A stretch of 11,388 nt of DNA from Candidatus Roizmanbacteria bacterium RIFCSPLOWO2_01_FULL_44_13 (lineage in GTDB: Bacteria > Patescibacteriota > Microgenomatia > UBA1406 > GWC2-37-13). Each line of letters opens with the position of its first letter. Within the stretch, counting starts at the first letter, position 1. The position numbers and the translations under genes are program-made. The notes beneath the pieces are model-generated. The model had not been told where the DNA came from. It was given only the letters and a program-made list of their open reading frames with translations, and did not search any database. The stretch lies in assembly GCA_001789855.1 (NCBI GenBank), contig MGAT01000004.1, forward strand, positions 836 through 12,223, in the 5' to 3' direction. Shown in pieces: positions 1 through 7,179 of this stretch.

Positions 1-717
1 GTCGGTTTCTTTGACGATATAAGAGGAATATTCGCCGAAACTCCGGACGCGCGGGAGCGCGGATTTGAAAAGGGTAGATTTTCTTTTAACGTAAAAGGCG
101 GCCGGTGCGAAAAATGCCAGGGAGCCGGCGTGATTAGAATCGAGATGCAGTTTTTGAGCGACGTCTATGTCACCTGCGACGTTTGCGAAGGCCGCCGCTA
201 TAACAAAGAAACTCTTGAAGTAAAATACAAAGGAAAAAATATTTCGGAAATTTTGCACATGACGGTAACCGAAGCGACTTCTTTTTTCCAGAATCATTTT
301 TCCGTTTTCAGCAAATTGAATTTTCTCGAGAGAACGGGGTTGGGTTATTTGGAACTGGGCCAGCCGGCTCCCACCCTATCAGGGGGTGAAGCGCAACGGA
401 TAAAATTGGCGACCGAGCTATCCCGCCGCGCCTCCGGCCGCACCCTTTATATACTGGACGAACCAACGACCGGCCTCCACTTCTGGGACATTCAGAAACT
501 TTTGGCGACTTTGAGCGATTTGACAGACCGCGGCAACACCGTCATCGTCGTCGAGCACAACCTGGACGTGATTAAAAACTGCCAATATATCGTCGATCTA
601 GGGCCGGACGGCGGAGACCTCGGAGGCAAGGTAGTTTATCAAGGAGAACTTGAGGGTATAATTAAAGAAAAAGAATCATATACAGGAGAGTATTTGAGAA
701 AAATAAATAACAAATGA
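1..717 (+). CDS. uvrA: UvrABC system protein A, C-terminal part (5' end outside window)
   Basis: UvrA is the ATP-driven damage-recognition subunit of nucleotide excision repair. It forms a dimer that loads UvrB onto damaged DNA. The reading frame is open from base 1, so only about the last 238 residues are present. Visible are the C-terminal zinc finger, made of two CxxC pairs (Cys codons at 106 and 115, then 175 and 184), the ABC signature [12 protein letters not shown] near 376-411, Walker [12 protein letters not shown] near 448-480, the switch histidine in [11 protein letters not shown], and the family's usual ending [11 protein letters not shown]...YTGEYLR. Nothing is missing in the visible portion. 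The TGA stop (715-717) is followed at once by TAA and overlaps the ATG of the next gene by four bases (ATGA), so the two genes are probably translationally coupled. The identification is secure from family motifs. Confidence 0.97.
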   Translation, partial: VGFFDDIRGIFAETPDARERGFEKGRFSFNVKGGRCEKCQGAGVIRIEMQFLSDVYVTCDVCEGRRYNKETLEVKYKGKNISEILHMTVTEATSFFQNHFSVFSKLNFLERTGLGYLELGQPAPTLSGGEAQRIKLATELSRRASGRTLYILDEPTTGLHFWDIQKLLATLSDLTDRGNTVIVVEHNLDVIKNCQYIVDLGPDGGDLGGKVVYQGELEGIIKEKESYTGEYLRKINNK

Positions 718-2546
718 TAAATAAATACCGAGGCCTTTTTTCTAAATTCCTCGTCGTCGTTTTACTCCTCCTCGCCGTGACATTCGGGGGCAAGGTTCAT
801 GCCGCTGACTTTGAAACTAATTATAACGTCGTCTACCGCTTATCGCAGATGGGAGACGGCTTGAATTCCTCAGTCAACTTTAATATCTCCATAAAAAATT
901 TGAGGAGCGACGTTTACGTCGACCGGTTTTCGATTAGTTTTCCCAAGTCTTTTTCTATTTCTAACTTAAGGAGTTCTGACGACAACGGCGAGATTTCGCC
1001 GACGGTCGAGTCCAACGGTTCAAAAACAAAGATAGAGATGAAGTTTAACAATCCGAATATAGGCAAAGACTCGACTAATAATTTTTATTTGAACTTTGAC
1101 CAAACCAATCTCTTCAATGTGAACGGCAATGTCTGGGAGGTGATTTTGCCGGTTATAGAAAACCGGGGCGACAGCCCGTATAAAGTAACAGTAGTTCTGC
1201 CGGAAGGAGACGGAACAAAGAAAATCTCCATCGCCAAGCCGGTACCGGATACGATCGCGGGACGAGAAATTGTTTGGAATAATCCAAAAACACGAACGAT
1301 CTATGCCGTTTTCGGCAACAACCAGCTCTATGAACTAAATCTGACTTATAATTTAAAAAATACCGGATTGACACCGGTTTCAACCGAAATCGCCCTGCCG
1401 CCGGATTCGCTCTATCAAAAGATTTATGTCAACTCTCTATCCCAAAAACCAACGAAGGTATATCAGGACGAGGATGGAAATTTCCTCGCTGTTTATAATC
1501 TGCTACCTCGCGAGACGAAAGTAATTGCCGCCGATATTACCGTTGAACTTTTTTCCCAGGCCCGCGATGAGGTTATCCCGGCTATCCGAAATCTGTTCGA
1601 ACTGCAGAAAAAATATCTACTTAATTCCCAGAAATTTTGGGAAATTAAAAGCCTGGACAAAATTCAAGCGCTTCAAACTCCCCGGGACATTTATTCTTAT
1701 GTTACCTCGACACTCAATTATTCCTACGAGAGGGTGACGAAAGACAATGTCAGGCTCGGAGCTGAAAAAATATTGCAGACGCCCAACGTTGCCGTTTGTA
1801 TGGAATTCACCGATTTATTTGTGGCGGCCGCTCGGGAAAAAGGGATTTATGCAAGGGAGATCGAAGGCTATGGGGCATCTTCCGACCCGCAACTTCGGCC
1901 GCTCTCCTTATCCTCCGACGTCCTCCACGCCTGGCCGGAATTTTATGACGAGGAGATAGACCTGTGGCGGCCGGTCGACCCGACCTGGGAGAACACTTCC
2001 GGGATAGACTATTTTGATTCTTTTGACTTGAACCATATCGTTTTTGCCATTCACGGAAAAAAATCCGACTACCCGCTCCCGGCGGGAATGTATAAGGTTG
2101 AGAATTCCAAGGACATCGAGGTAACGGCGGTTACCGATAGGCCGGAGGATAAGAAAGAAATTGCCCTTCAAAAAATGAGTTTATCGGACAAGATTTCCGA
2201 TAAAAATGAATACGTTGGACGTTTTTTTGTAACTAATTCCGGTAGCAGCTACGCATGGGAAATTCCTGTAGAAATCATCGGGAGCTCGATTAATGTTGCC
2301 AACGGCAAAACCAATATTTTATCGCTCGCCCCGGGCGAGTCAAGAGAAATAACTTTTAAATACCGAGCCGGTGAATCCAAGAAAAATCAGCCGGCCGGAA
2401 TAAAGATATATGTTGCCGGAGATAATCTATACGAAAGCAGATTGACAATTTTTCCTTACGTCCTCGATATAGGACTAAAAATCGTCGGGGGGTTAATATT
2501 AATAACTGGCGCGTTTTTGATTGTTAGGCGGGGGAGACTTAGATGA
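714..2546 (+). CDS. Secreted, membrane-anchored transglutaminase-like superfamily protein
   Basis: A 610-residue exported protein. The N-terminus has basic residues and then a hydrophobic core (about 12-25), with a possible signal peptidase site after VHA (residue 30). About 300 residues follow that look beta-rich and that I do not recognise. A transglutaminase-like core has all three expected catalytic residues: Cys362 in [11 protein letters not shown], His405 in VLHAWPEFY and Asp422 in WRPVDPTW. A second beta-type segment (about 500-580) is followed by a single C-terminal membrane helix (about 588-605) and a basic RRGRLR tail. The catalytic domain should therefore face outward, with the C-terminus anchored. 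Bacterial members of this superfamily include proteases, amidases and cross-linking enzymes, so the reaction cannot be named. It overlaps uvrA upstream and uvrC downstream by four bases each, which is an unexpected position for an envelope protein. No Shine-Dalgarno precedes the start. Confidence 0.88.
   Translation: MINKYRGLFSKFLVVVLLLLAVTFGGKVHAADFETNYNVVYRLSQMGDGLNSSVNFNISIKNLRSDVYVDRFSISFPKSFSISNLRSSDDNGEISPTVESNGSKTKIEMKFNNPNIGKDSTNNFYLNFDQTNLFNVNGNVWEVILPVIENRGDSPYKVTVVLPEGDGTKKISIAKPVPDTIAGREIVWNNPKTRTIYAVFGNNQLYELNLTYNLKNTGLTPVSTEIALPPDSLYQKIYVNSLSQKPTKVYQDEDGNFLAVYNLLPRETKVIAADITVELFSQARDEVIPAIRNLFELQKKYLLNSQKFWEIKSLDKIQALQTPRDIYSYVTSTLNYSYERVTKDNVRLGAEKILQTPNVAVCMEFTDLFVAAAREKGIYAREIEGYGASSDPQLRPLSLSSDVLHAWPEFYDEEIDLWRPVDPTWENTSGIDYFDSFDLNHIVFAIHGKKSDYPLPAGMYKVENSKDIEVTAVTDRPEDKKEIALQKMSLSDKISDKNEYVGRFFVTNSGSSYAWEIPVEIIGSSINVANGKTNILSLAPGESREITFKYRAGESKKNQPAGIKIYVAGDNLYESRLTIFPYVLDIGLKIVGGLILITGAFLIVRRGRLR
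2533..2536 (+). promoter_or_regulatory. Shine-Dalgarno site of the uvrC-like gene
   Basis: GGGGGAG ends six bases before the ATG at 2543, a proper ribosome binding site lying inside the end of the preceding gene. It is the only clear Shine-Dalgarno I find in the window, and it supports the 2543 start even though that start overlaps the upstream stop codon. Confidence 0.6.
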
Positions 2547-3823
2547 TAACAAAAAAGCAATTGACTTCTTTGCCATCCACCTTCGGTGTCTATATTTTTA
2601 AAAAGAATAAAGAAACCTTATACGTCGGTAAGTCCATCAATATCAAGGTGAGGGTTGCCTCGCACCTCGAGAATGCGAAATTAGACAGGAAGGAATTTCT
2701 GATCGTTTCGGGTGCCAACAGACTGGAGATAAGGCAGACGGAAAATGAATTTGCCGCGCTCATTCTAGAGTCGGAGCTGATCAAAAAGTTTCACCCAAAA
2801 TACAACGTCATCTGGCGCGACAACAAGAGCTATCTTTATATAAAAATAACAATCAAAGAAGAATTTCCAAAAGTCTTGTTCAGCAGAAAAGAGAAAGACG
2901 GAAAGTCTTTGTATTTTGGGCCTTTTTCCGGTTCGCGTCTAGTTTTGGACTTGATTGCCGATTTGAGAAAGATTGTTCCTTTTTGCACCCAAAAATCTTT
3001 GGGTCCGCGGGCTTGTTTTTATTCAAAGCTCGGCCTTTGCGACCCTTGCCCGGGATCGATTTCAAAAGTAAAAGATAAACAGCAATACACGAAACAGAAA
3101 AAAATTTATAGAAGAAATATCAAGAGGATTGTCAGGATTCTCAAAGGCAATGTACAAACGATTGTTTCCGGATTTTACAAAGAACTCCGGAAAATGACGA
3201 AAGAAGAACAGTACGAAGAAGCAATTAAAGTCCGCAATAAAATTTTCCGGTTGGAACGATTGATTCATTATCCTTTATGGAGTCCGGAGATGTCAGCGGC
3301 CGAGGTGGGCGATTACAAAACCTCTTTGGCCAAGATTCTCGGCCCTTATTTTCCCGCCTTGCGAGATATTAACAGAATCGAAACATATGATATAAGCAAC
3401 CTAGGAGAAAAAAACCAAACCGCGTCGATGGTGGTGGCGGTCGCCGGCGTCATCGACAAGAGTCAATACAGGCGTTTTAGGATAAAAACAAAGAATATCA
3501 AGAGTGATTTTGAGCGATTAGAAGAGGTAATAAAAAGACGGTTTAGCCAGAAATGGCCCAAGCCGGAAATTTTAATAGTCGACGGCGGCGTTCCTCAAGT
3601 TTCGAAAGTAATCGAAACTTTGGCATCATTAAAGTTGTCAATTCCGGTTGTCGGCATCGCCAAAAACCCGGACAGGCTCGTTATTGGCGTGGCCGGTTTC
3701 CCAACCGTCAGGCCGCCCCTTCGTGCGCCCGGTTTTAACCTTATCAGAACCCTTCGGGACGAATCGCATCGGTTTGCCCGCAAATACCACCTGTTTTTAA
3801 GAGAGCGCGATTTTTTGATATAA
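2543..3823 (+). CDS. uvrC: Short UvrC-type excinuclease (GIY-YIG + UVR + RNase H-like, no HhH)
   Basis: UvrC makes the two incisions beside a lesion after UvrA and UvrB have acted. The GIY-YIG domain is at the N-terminus (G15-V-Y17, Y27-V-G29, Arg37, catalytic-type Glu76 in LILESELIKK). A four-cysteine cluster follows (Cys148, 158, 166, 169; spacing x9-x7-x2), matching the region that holds an iron-sulphur cluster in E. coli UvrC. A UVR helix pair (about 211-242) would contact UvrB. The RNase H-like 5' nuclease domain keeps its acidic and histidine residues: Asp283 in TYDISN, Asp322, Asp347 in LIVDGG and His409 in RDESHRFA. The protein is 426 residues against about 600 normally. It ends 17 residues after His409, so the C-terminal (HhH)2 DNA-binding domain is absent. 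The stop is clean and contains the next promoter, so this does not look like a frameshift. It could be named a UvrC homologue rather than full UvrC. Confidence 0.92.
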   Translation: MITKKQLTSLPSTFGVYIFKKNKETLYVGKSINIKVRVASHLENAKLDRKEFLIVSGANRLEIRQTENEFAALILESELIKKFHPKYNVIWRDNKSYLYIKITIKEEFPKVLFSRKEKDGKSLYFGPFSGSRLVLDLIADLRKIVPFCTQKSLGPRACFYSKLGLCDPCPGSISKVKDKQQYTKQKKIYRRNIKRIVRILKGNVQTIVSGFYKELRKMTKEEQYEEAIKVRNKIFRLERLIHYPLWSPEMSAAEVGDYKTSLAKILGPYFPALRDINRIETYDISNLGEKNQTASMVVAVAGVIDKSQYRRFRIKTKNIKSDFERLEEVIKRRFSQKWPKPEILIVDGGVPQVSKVIETLASLKLSIPVVGIAKNPDRLVIGVAGFPTVRPPLRAPGFNLIRTLRDESHRFARKYHLFLRERDFLI

Positions 3824-3824
3824 T
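3816..3824 (+). promoter_or_regulatory. Extended -10 promoter embedded in the uvrC stop codon
   Basis: TGATATAAT is a perfect extended -10 (TGn followed by TATAAT). The TATAAT at 3819-3824 contains the TAA stop of the uvrC-like gene (3821-3823). Predicted transcription start is about 3831, leaving only some six bases before the ATG at 3837. No convincing -35 is seen. The surrounding 17 bases (3813-3829, TTTTGATATAATTTATC) recur exactly in the promoter of the aminotransferase on the other strand. Confidence 0.55.
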
Positions 3825-3836
3825 TTATCTGCTGTT

Positions 3837-4235
3837 ATGAAGAGAATAATTAGAATGCTGGTTTTTTCTGCTGTTGCCGTATACCTGACATCCCTTTGGG
3901 ACAGAGGATTCGTCGTCAATTATGATTTGGGGGTCTATGTGAAAGCCTCGTTTCTGGTTGCCTTGATGTTTTATTTGGTCAGGCCTTTGAGTAAATTAGT
4001 TTTGCTGCCGTTAAATATTTTGACGCTAGGCGTCATTTCTACGGTCGTCTATTGCTTTTTATTCTTTTTTCTCACTCGTTACTTCGGGTTGATCAATATT
4101 AAAGAATGGACGTTTTCCGGCATCAACCTGTTGGGGTTTGCTATCGGACAGATAAAATTTTCCCAAACCGCCAACATCTTTGTGTCCGCAATTTCCGTTT
4201 CGACAATTATTAATTTTTTAGAACAACTGATATGA
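3837..4235 (+). CDS. Small four-helix membrane protein, phage-holin-4_2 / YvlD-like family
   Basis: A 132-residue integral membrane protein with four hydrophobic stretches at about 6-20, 36-56, 62-81 and 112-128. The segment VRPLSKLVLLPLNILTLGVI (48-67) carries the family hallmark: a charged R-P pair, then PLN and LTLG. These proteins are widespread chromosomal genes named after a phage holin family, but nothing here suggests a phage. Their role is unknown. The gene has its own extended -10 promoter with a very short leader and no Shine-Dalgarno. Its TGA stop overlaps the secG start (ATGA at 4232-4235), so it is probably the first gene of a three-gene envelope operon with secG and the substrate-binding protein. 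Confidence 0.82.
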   Translation: MKRIIRMLVFSAVAVYLTSLWDRGFVVNYDLGVYVKASFLVALMFYLVRPLSKLVLLPLNILTLGVISTVVYCFLFFFLTRYFGLINIKEWTFSGINLLGFAIGQIKFSQTANIFVSAISVSTIINFLEQLI

Positions 4236-4450
4236 AAAATTTACTCCTAATTATTAACATAGTCCTTTCTATCATAATCGTGGTTTTTATTCTCATTCAA
4301 GGTAAGGGAGCCGGATTAGGAAGCGCCTGGGGAGGTGGGGGAGAAATGTTTACCACGCGCCGCGGAGTCGAAAAAGCCATCCTCTGGGCAACGACAATTA
4401 CCATCGTGGTTTTTTTCATCGTCTCGCTGGTTAACCTTTTTGTTAAATGA
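4232..4450 (+). CDS. secG: Preprotein translocase subunit SecG
   Basis: SecG is a small accessory subunit of the SecYEG protein-export channel and assists SecA-driven translocation. The 72-residue product has the expected two membrane helices (about 3-22 and 49-70). Between them is the conserved glycine-rich loop, LIQGKGAGLGSAWGGGGEMF then TTRRG, which is typical of SecG and close to diagnostic at this size. Start and stop both overlap neighbours as ATGA (4232-4235 with the holin-like gene, 4447-4450 with the substrate-binding protein), so all three are likely translated in a coupled way. No Shine-Dalgarno is visible. Confidence 0.95.
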   Translation: MKNLLLIINIVLSIIIVVFILIQGKGAGLGSAWGGGGEMFTTRRGVEKAILWATTITIVVFFIVSLVNLFVK

Positions 4451-5814
4451 ACAATAAATTTTTCCGCTACTATTATTGGCTCGTTCTCGAGTTCTTTAAA
4501 AAACACAGCCGATTGATGGTCGTAAGCTTTTTTATCAGCTTTATCGCCATCATCGGATTTTTGTCGGTGTCGCCGTTTATAAGAACCGCTCTAACCCAGG
4601 AGGAAACGATCGGGTTGGTGGGTAATTATTCCGTGAATAACCCGCCCGAGGAAATCGTGAATAAAATCTCCAACGGCTTGGTAACGGTGACGGAAAAGGG
4701 TGAAATCATTCCTGTGATCGCCAATTCTTGGGAGGTCAAAGACGACGGGAGGACCTACCGGTTTCATTTGAAGGATAATCTGCTTTGGAGCAACGGAAAA
4801 AAATTTACAGCCTATGACATCAGCTACCAGTTCAAAGACGTCGAAGTCATTCCGATCGACGACAAGACGGTCGACTTTTCCTTGAAAAAGCCTCTGCCGA
4901 TTTTCCCGACCTATTTGAATCGCCCGCTCATTAAATACCCGATGTTGGGAGTAGCCGGATTTTATAAAGCCGGCAAGATTAGAACCCAATTTGACTACCT
5001 GAAGGAAGTTACCCTCCTTCCGAATACAAAAAATCTGGAAACGGTTAGATACAAATTTTATACTAACGAATCTCAGCTGGTCGACGCCTACAAAAAAGGC
5101 GAAGTAAACGAGATAACGTTGACCAAAAAGTCGGTCGCCGACTTTTTTTTGACCTGGAAAAATTCCGAGGTCGTGAAAAGAGTCGATTACTCGAGACTCC
5201 TCACTCTTTTTTTTAATCTCGGTAATCCTATTTTGGCGACGGAAAACGTCAAAGACGCCATCGCCCTGGCTTTTAACTATCAAAAACTGGAAGAGTTCGG
5301 CGAACTTGCCCGCGGACCCGTTAATCCGCAATCTTGGGCGTATAACCCCAATTTGAAAAGTTCGATCTTCGACACGGTGAGCGCCCAAAAAATAATCGAC
5401 AACGAGGTCGAGGCGACCGAGGCGGGAAAGCTTGATTTTGCCACCTCTTATGACTACTATGACGCCGCGTCTGAATTATCAGAAGACTTGAAAACGATCG
5501 GTCTAAATAATGAATTGATCTTTTCCAGTTTGGAGCAGGGGAGAACTTTTGATTTATTCTTGGCTTTTTGGAAAGTACCGATGGATCCGGACCAATATTA
5601 TTTTTGGCACTCCACCCAAACATTAAGAGCAGGCGGTGGCAACATCGGCAACTACAAGAATGTCAGAATCGACCAACTCTTGGAACAGGGAAGAGATACC
5701 ATAAATCTTGAAGAAAGGGAAAAAGCCTACTTTGATTTTCAAAAAAACATCCAGGACGACCCGCCGGCCATCTTCCTGTATTATCCTTACGTTTACACGA
5801 TTAAAAGGAAGTAG
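4447..5814 (+). CDS. Membrane-anchored peptide-type ABC transporter substrate-binding protein (SBP_bac_5)
   Basis: A 455-residue protein related to OppA/DppA extracytoplasmic solute receptors, which deliver peptides or similar ligands to an ABC importer. The family pattern begins after the membrane segment: EEIVNKISNGLVTVTEKGEI, then IANSWEVKDDGRTYRFHLKD and WSNGKKFTAYDISYQF (about 68-130). Later come the usual central region with AIALAFNYQKL (271-281) and a C-terminal DPDQYYFWHS (380-389). It is shorter than the typical 500-550 residues. It has one hydrophobic helix near 24-40 preceded by a basic stretch, with no lipobox cysteine and no clear cleavage site, so it is probably held by an uncleaved anchor rather than as a lipoprotein. 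No permease or ATPase gene is nearby. It overlaps secG by four bases, and its TAG stop touches the tRNA gene directly. Confidence 0.88.
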   Translation: MNNKFFRYYYWLVLEFFKKHSRLMVVSFFISFIAIIGFLSVSPFIRTALTQEETIGLVGNYSVNNPPEEIVNKISNGLVTVTEKGEIIPVIANSWEVKDDGRTYRFHLKDNLLWSNGKKFTAYDISYQFKDVEVIPIDDKTVDFSLKKPLPIFPTYLNRPLIKYPMLGVAGFYKAGKIRTQFDYLKEVTLLPNTKNLETVRYKFYTNESQLVDAYKKGEVNEITLTKKSVADFFLTWKNSEVVKRVDYSRLLTLFFNLGNPILATENVKDAIALAFNYQKLEEFGELARGPVNPQSWAYNPNLKSSIFDTVSAQKIIDNEVEATEAGKLDFATSYDYYDAASELSEDLKTIGLNNELIFSSLEQGRTFDLFLAFWKVPMDPDQYYFWHSTQTLRAGGGNIGNYKNVRIDQLLEQGRDTINLEEREKAYFDFQKNIQDDPPAIFLYYPYVYTIKRK

Positions 5815-5901
5815 TGTCGGGGAGAGGACTTGAACCTCCACTCCTTTTTAAAGGGAACTAGCCCCTCAAGCTAGCGCGTCTGCCAATTCCGCCACCCCGA
5901 C
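5815..5901 (-). tRNA. tRNA-Leu (anticodon GAG)
   Basis: Read on the minus strand, the 87-base gene folds as a class II tRNA. The acceptor stem GTCGGGG (5' end at 5901) pairs fully with CCCCGAC (5822-5816), with discriminator A at 5815. The D-loop carries TTGG. The anticodon stem CTAGC/GCTAG closes the loop TTGAGGG, giving anticodon GAG (5867-5865), which reads CUC and CUU leucine codons. A long variable arm (TCC/GGA with an A/T-rich loop) is as expected for leucine. The T-arm has GGTTCAAGTCC. The 3' CCA is not encoded (CTA follows), so it must be added enzymatically. The 3' end abuts the stop codon of the convergent upstream gene. Confidence 0.96.
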
Positions 5902-5912
5902 TGGCAATAGCA

Positions 5913-5921
5913 ATTATACCA
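5913..5921 (-). promoter_or_regulatory. Extended -10 promoter of tRNA-Leu
   Basis: On the minus strand TGGTATAAT is a perfect extended -10. The TATAAT occupies 5918-5913, and a start near 5905 would give a 5' leader of about four bases before the mature tRNA end at 5901. It lies in the 21-base gap after the aminotransferase and just past its TAA stop (5925-5923). No good -35 is present. The tRNA could also be transcribed by read-through from the aminotransferase. Confidence 0.55.
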
Positions 5922-5922
5922 C

Positions 5923-7137
5923 TTAGCGGAATGAATTCACTGTATCGACAAATATTTCAATCCCTTTTTCCAGCACGGATTTTTCTATGGTTAGGGGAGG
6001 CATGATTTGGTGGTTATAGTCGTCACAGTAAGTGAGGTGTAATCCTTTTTTTCTTGCCTTTTCTATTACGGAAAGCGACAAAGATTTTTTATTTTCAATT
6101 TTTACAAACCGGACTCCTATTTCCATTCCCACTCCATCGACTCCTTCTACCAACGGGTGATTCTTTAATTCGGACTGCAGGACCGATAAAAGATGCTGTC
6201 CGTCTTTTTTGGCTTTTTCCCAGACCTTGTCTCTTTTATGAATCTCCAGGGTTTTTAAGGCCGCGGCGCAGGCAACTGGAGTCCAGCCAAAAGTTGAAGT
6301 CAAATTCGATTTTGATAAAGTTTTATCGGCAATTTCGGTTGTTGTTACCATGGCACCGATGGCGGCTGCCCCGTTTACCATTCCCTTGGCAAAGGTAACC
6401 ATATCGGGAACGACATTTTCAATTTCCAATCCAAACAGTTTGCCGCACCGGGAGAAACCGGTTCCAACCTCGTCGAGTATTAATAGAGCGCCGTGCTTTT
6501 TTGTCAACCTTCTTATTTCGATCAAAAATCCGGATGGGGCAACACGCGTTGACCCCCAGCCGGTAATTATTCCTGCCTCACAAATCACCGCGGCGACGTC
6601 TTGGTTGGAGAGGGCTTTTTCGAGCTGGACGCTAAATAGGGTAAGGTCGCCTGGAAAGTCCATTTGGACAAATCCCGGTACGAACGGCCCGACCGCCTTG
6701 GAAACGGCGTAATTTGGAGAATATCCAATCGCCAAGGTTGAGAGGGATTGACCGTGATAAGCGTCTTTAAAGCCAATGATTTTGTGTTTTCCCGTGCAGG
6801 CCCGGGCTGTTTTTATTGCTTCCTCGTTGGCTTCGGTTCCACCGGTCGCCCGCCCGACGGCCCGGAGCGAAGAGGGTAGGGAATTAGTCAAGGCTTCGGC
6901 GTATCTTTCTTGGATAGGGTCGGCTGTCCACATCGGCGCGTAAACATTTTTTTTCACCTGGATCGAAATCGCTTCGGCTATTTCCGGATGGTTCCAGCCC
7001 AGATTGATTACGTTCCACCCGCTGGTGAAATCTATGAGTTTATGGCCGTCGTCGTCCCAGACAAAACTTCCTTGGGCCCTCGTAAATTTAAATTTGTAAT
7101 CGGAGAAGGTATTATAAATGATCCGGTTCTTTATCAT
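5923..7137 (-). CDS. Class III pyridoxal-phosphate aminotransferase, substrate unknown
   Basis: A 404-residue fold-type I PLP enzyme of the class III group (the acetylornithine, GABA and omega-amino acid aminotransferase family). Visible motifs are the phosphate-binding GGTEANEEAIK (99-109), DAYHGQS (125-131), LLILDEVGTGFSR (218-230) with the ring-nitrogen Asp222, the Schiff-base Lys251 in TFAKGMVNG, and STFGWTP (281-287) with phosphate-contact Thr282. Length is normal and the enzyme should be active. The region usually reading EPVQGEGG is here CEAGIITGWGSTRVAP (186-201), so substrate choice cannot be deduced. No biosynthetic neighbour helps: the next genes are a tRNA and a divergent unknown membrane protein. 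The ATG at 7137 is chosen because it follows an extended -10 closely; there is no Shine-Dalgarno. The specific reaction remains open. Confidence 0.9.
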   Translation of the reverse strand: MIKNRIIYNTFSDYKFKFTRAQGSFVWDDDGHKLIDFTSGWNVINLGWNHPEIAEAISIQVKKNVYAPMWTADPIQERYAEALTNSLPSSLRAVGRATGGTEANEEAIKTARACTGKHKIIGFKDAYHGQSLSTLAIGYSPNYAVSKAVGPFVPGFVQMDFPGDLTLFSVQLEKALSNQDVAAVICEAGIITGWGSTRVAPSGFLIEIRRLTKKHGALLILDEVGTGFSRCGKLFGLEIENVVPDMVTFAKGMVNGAAAIGAMVTTTEIADKTLSKSNLTSTFGWTPVACAAALKTLEIHKRDKVWEKAKKDGQHLLSVLQSELKNHPLVEGVDGVGMEIGVRFVKIENKKSLSLSVIEKARKKGLHLTYCDDYNHQIMPPLTIEKSVLEKGIEIFVDTVNSFR

Positions 7138-7143
7138 GTTTTA

Positions 7144-7173
7144 TTGATAAATTATATCAAAATCCTATACAAT
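7144..7173 (+). promoter_or_regulatory. Promoter of the divergent membrane-protein gene (leaderless type)
   Basis: TTGATA (7144-7149) and TATACA (7166-7171) are separated by 16 bases; TACAAT (7168-7173) with an 18-base spacer is an alternative. Either gives a transcription start at or within one or two bases of the ATG at 7180, so the message would be leaderless. The site interleaves with the oppositely directed -10 at 7151-7156, so both promoters probably cannot be occupied at once. Confidence 0.45.
7151..7159 (-). promoter_or_regulatory. Extended -10 promoter of the aminotransferase gene
   Basis: On the minus strand TGATATAAT is a perfect extended -10 with TATAAT at 7156-7151. Transcription would begin near 7144, about seven bases before the ATG at 7137, so the mRNA would have almost no leader. 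The 17-base context (7146-7162 on the plus strand) is identical, in inverse orientation, to the promoter at 3813-3829. It also lies within an inverted repeat TTGATA-AATTA-TATCAA (7144-7160), a possible operator. No clear -35 is present. Confidence 0.55.
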
Positions 7174-7179
7174 GAATTT

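Noticed and set aside
715..720. Recoded TGA (glycine, as in Gracilibacteria/SR1) at the end of uvrA
   Set aside because: Reading through TGA would add only one residue before TAA. The ATGA overlaps at 2543, 4232 and 4447 all make sense with TGA as stop, and no gene has an internal TGA.
3837..4235. Holin-family gene as evidence of a prophage
   Set aside because: The family is mostly chromosomal despite its name. There is no endolysin, capsid, integrase or attachment site nearby, and the gene is coupled to secG.
5140..5220. Runs of eight T in the substrate-binding protein gene as programmed slippage sites
   Set aside because: The frame continues normally through both runs and the downstream family motifs are in the same frame. 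Such runs simply reflect Phe codons.
4591..5388. Long open frame (265 codons) on the minus strand inside the substrate-binding protein gene
   Set aside because: The plus-strand frame has clear family motifs and matches its operon. The antisense product has no recognisable domain and is an effect of codon bias.
6910..7179. In-frame upstream extension of the unknown membrane protein starting at ATG 6910
   Set aside because: These 90 codons lie antisense to the aminotransferase, have no membrane or domain logic, and would place promoter elements inside the gene. The 7180 ATG gives a normal short N-terminus followed by a membrane helix.
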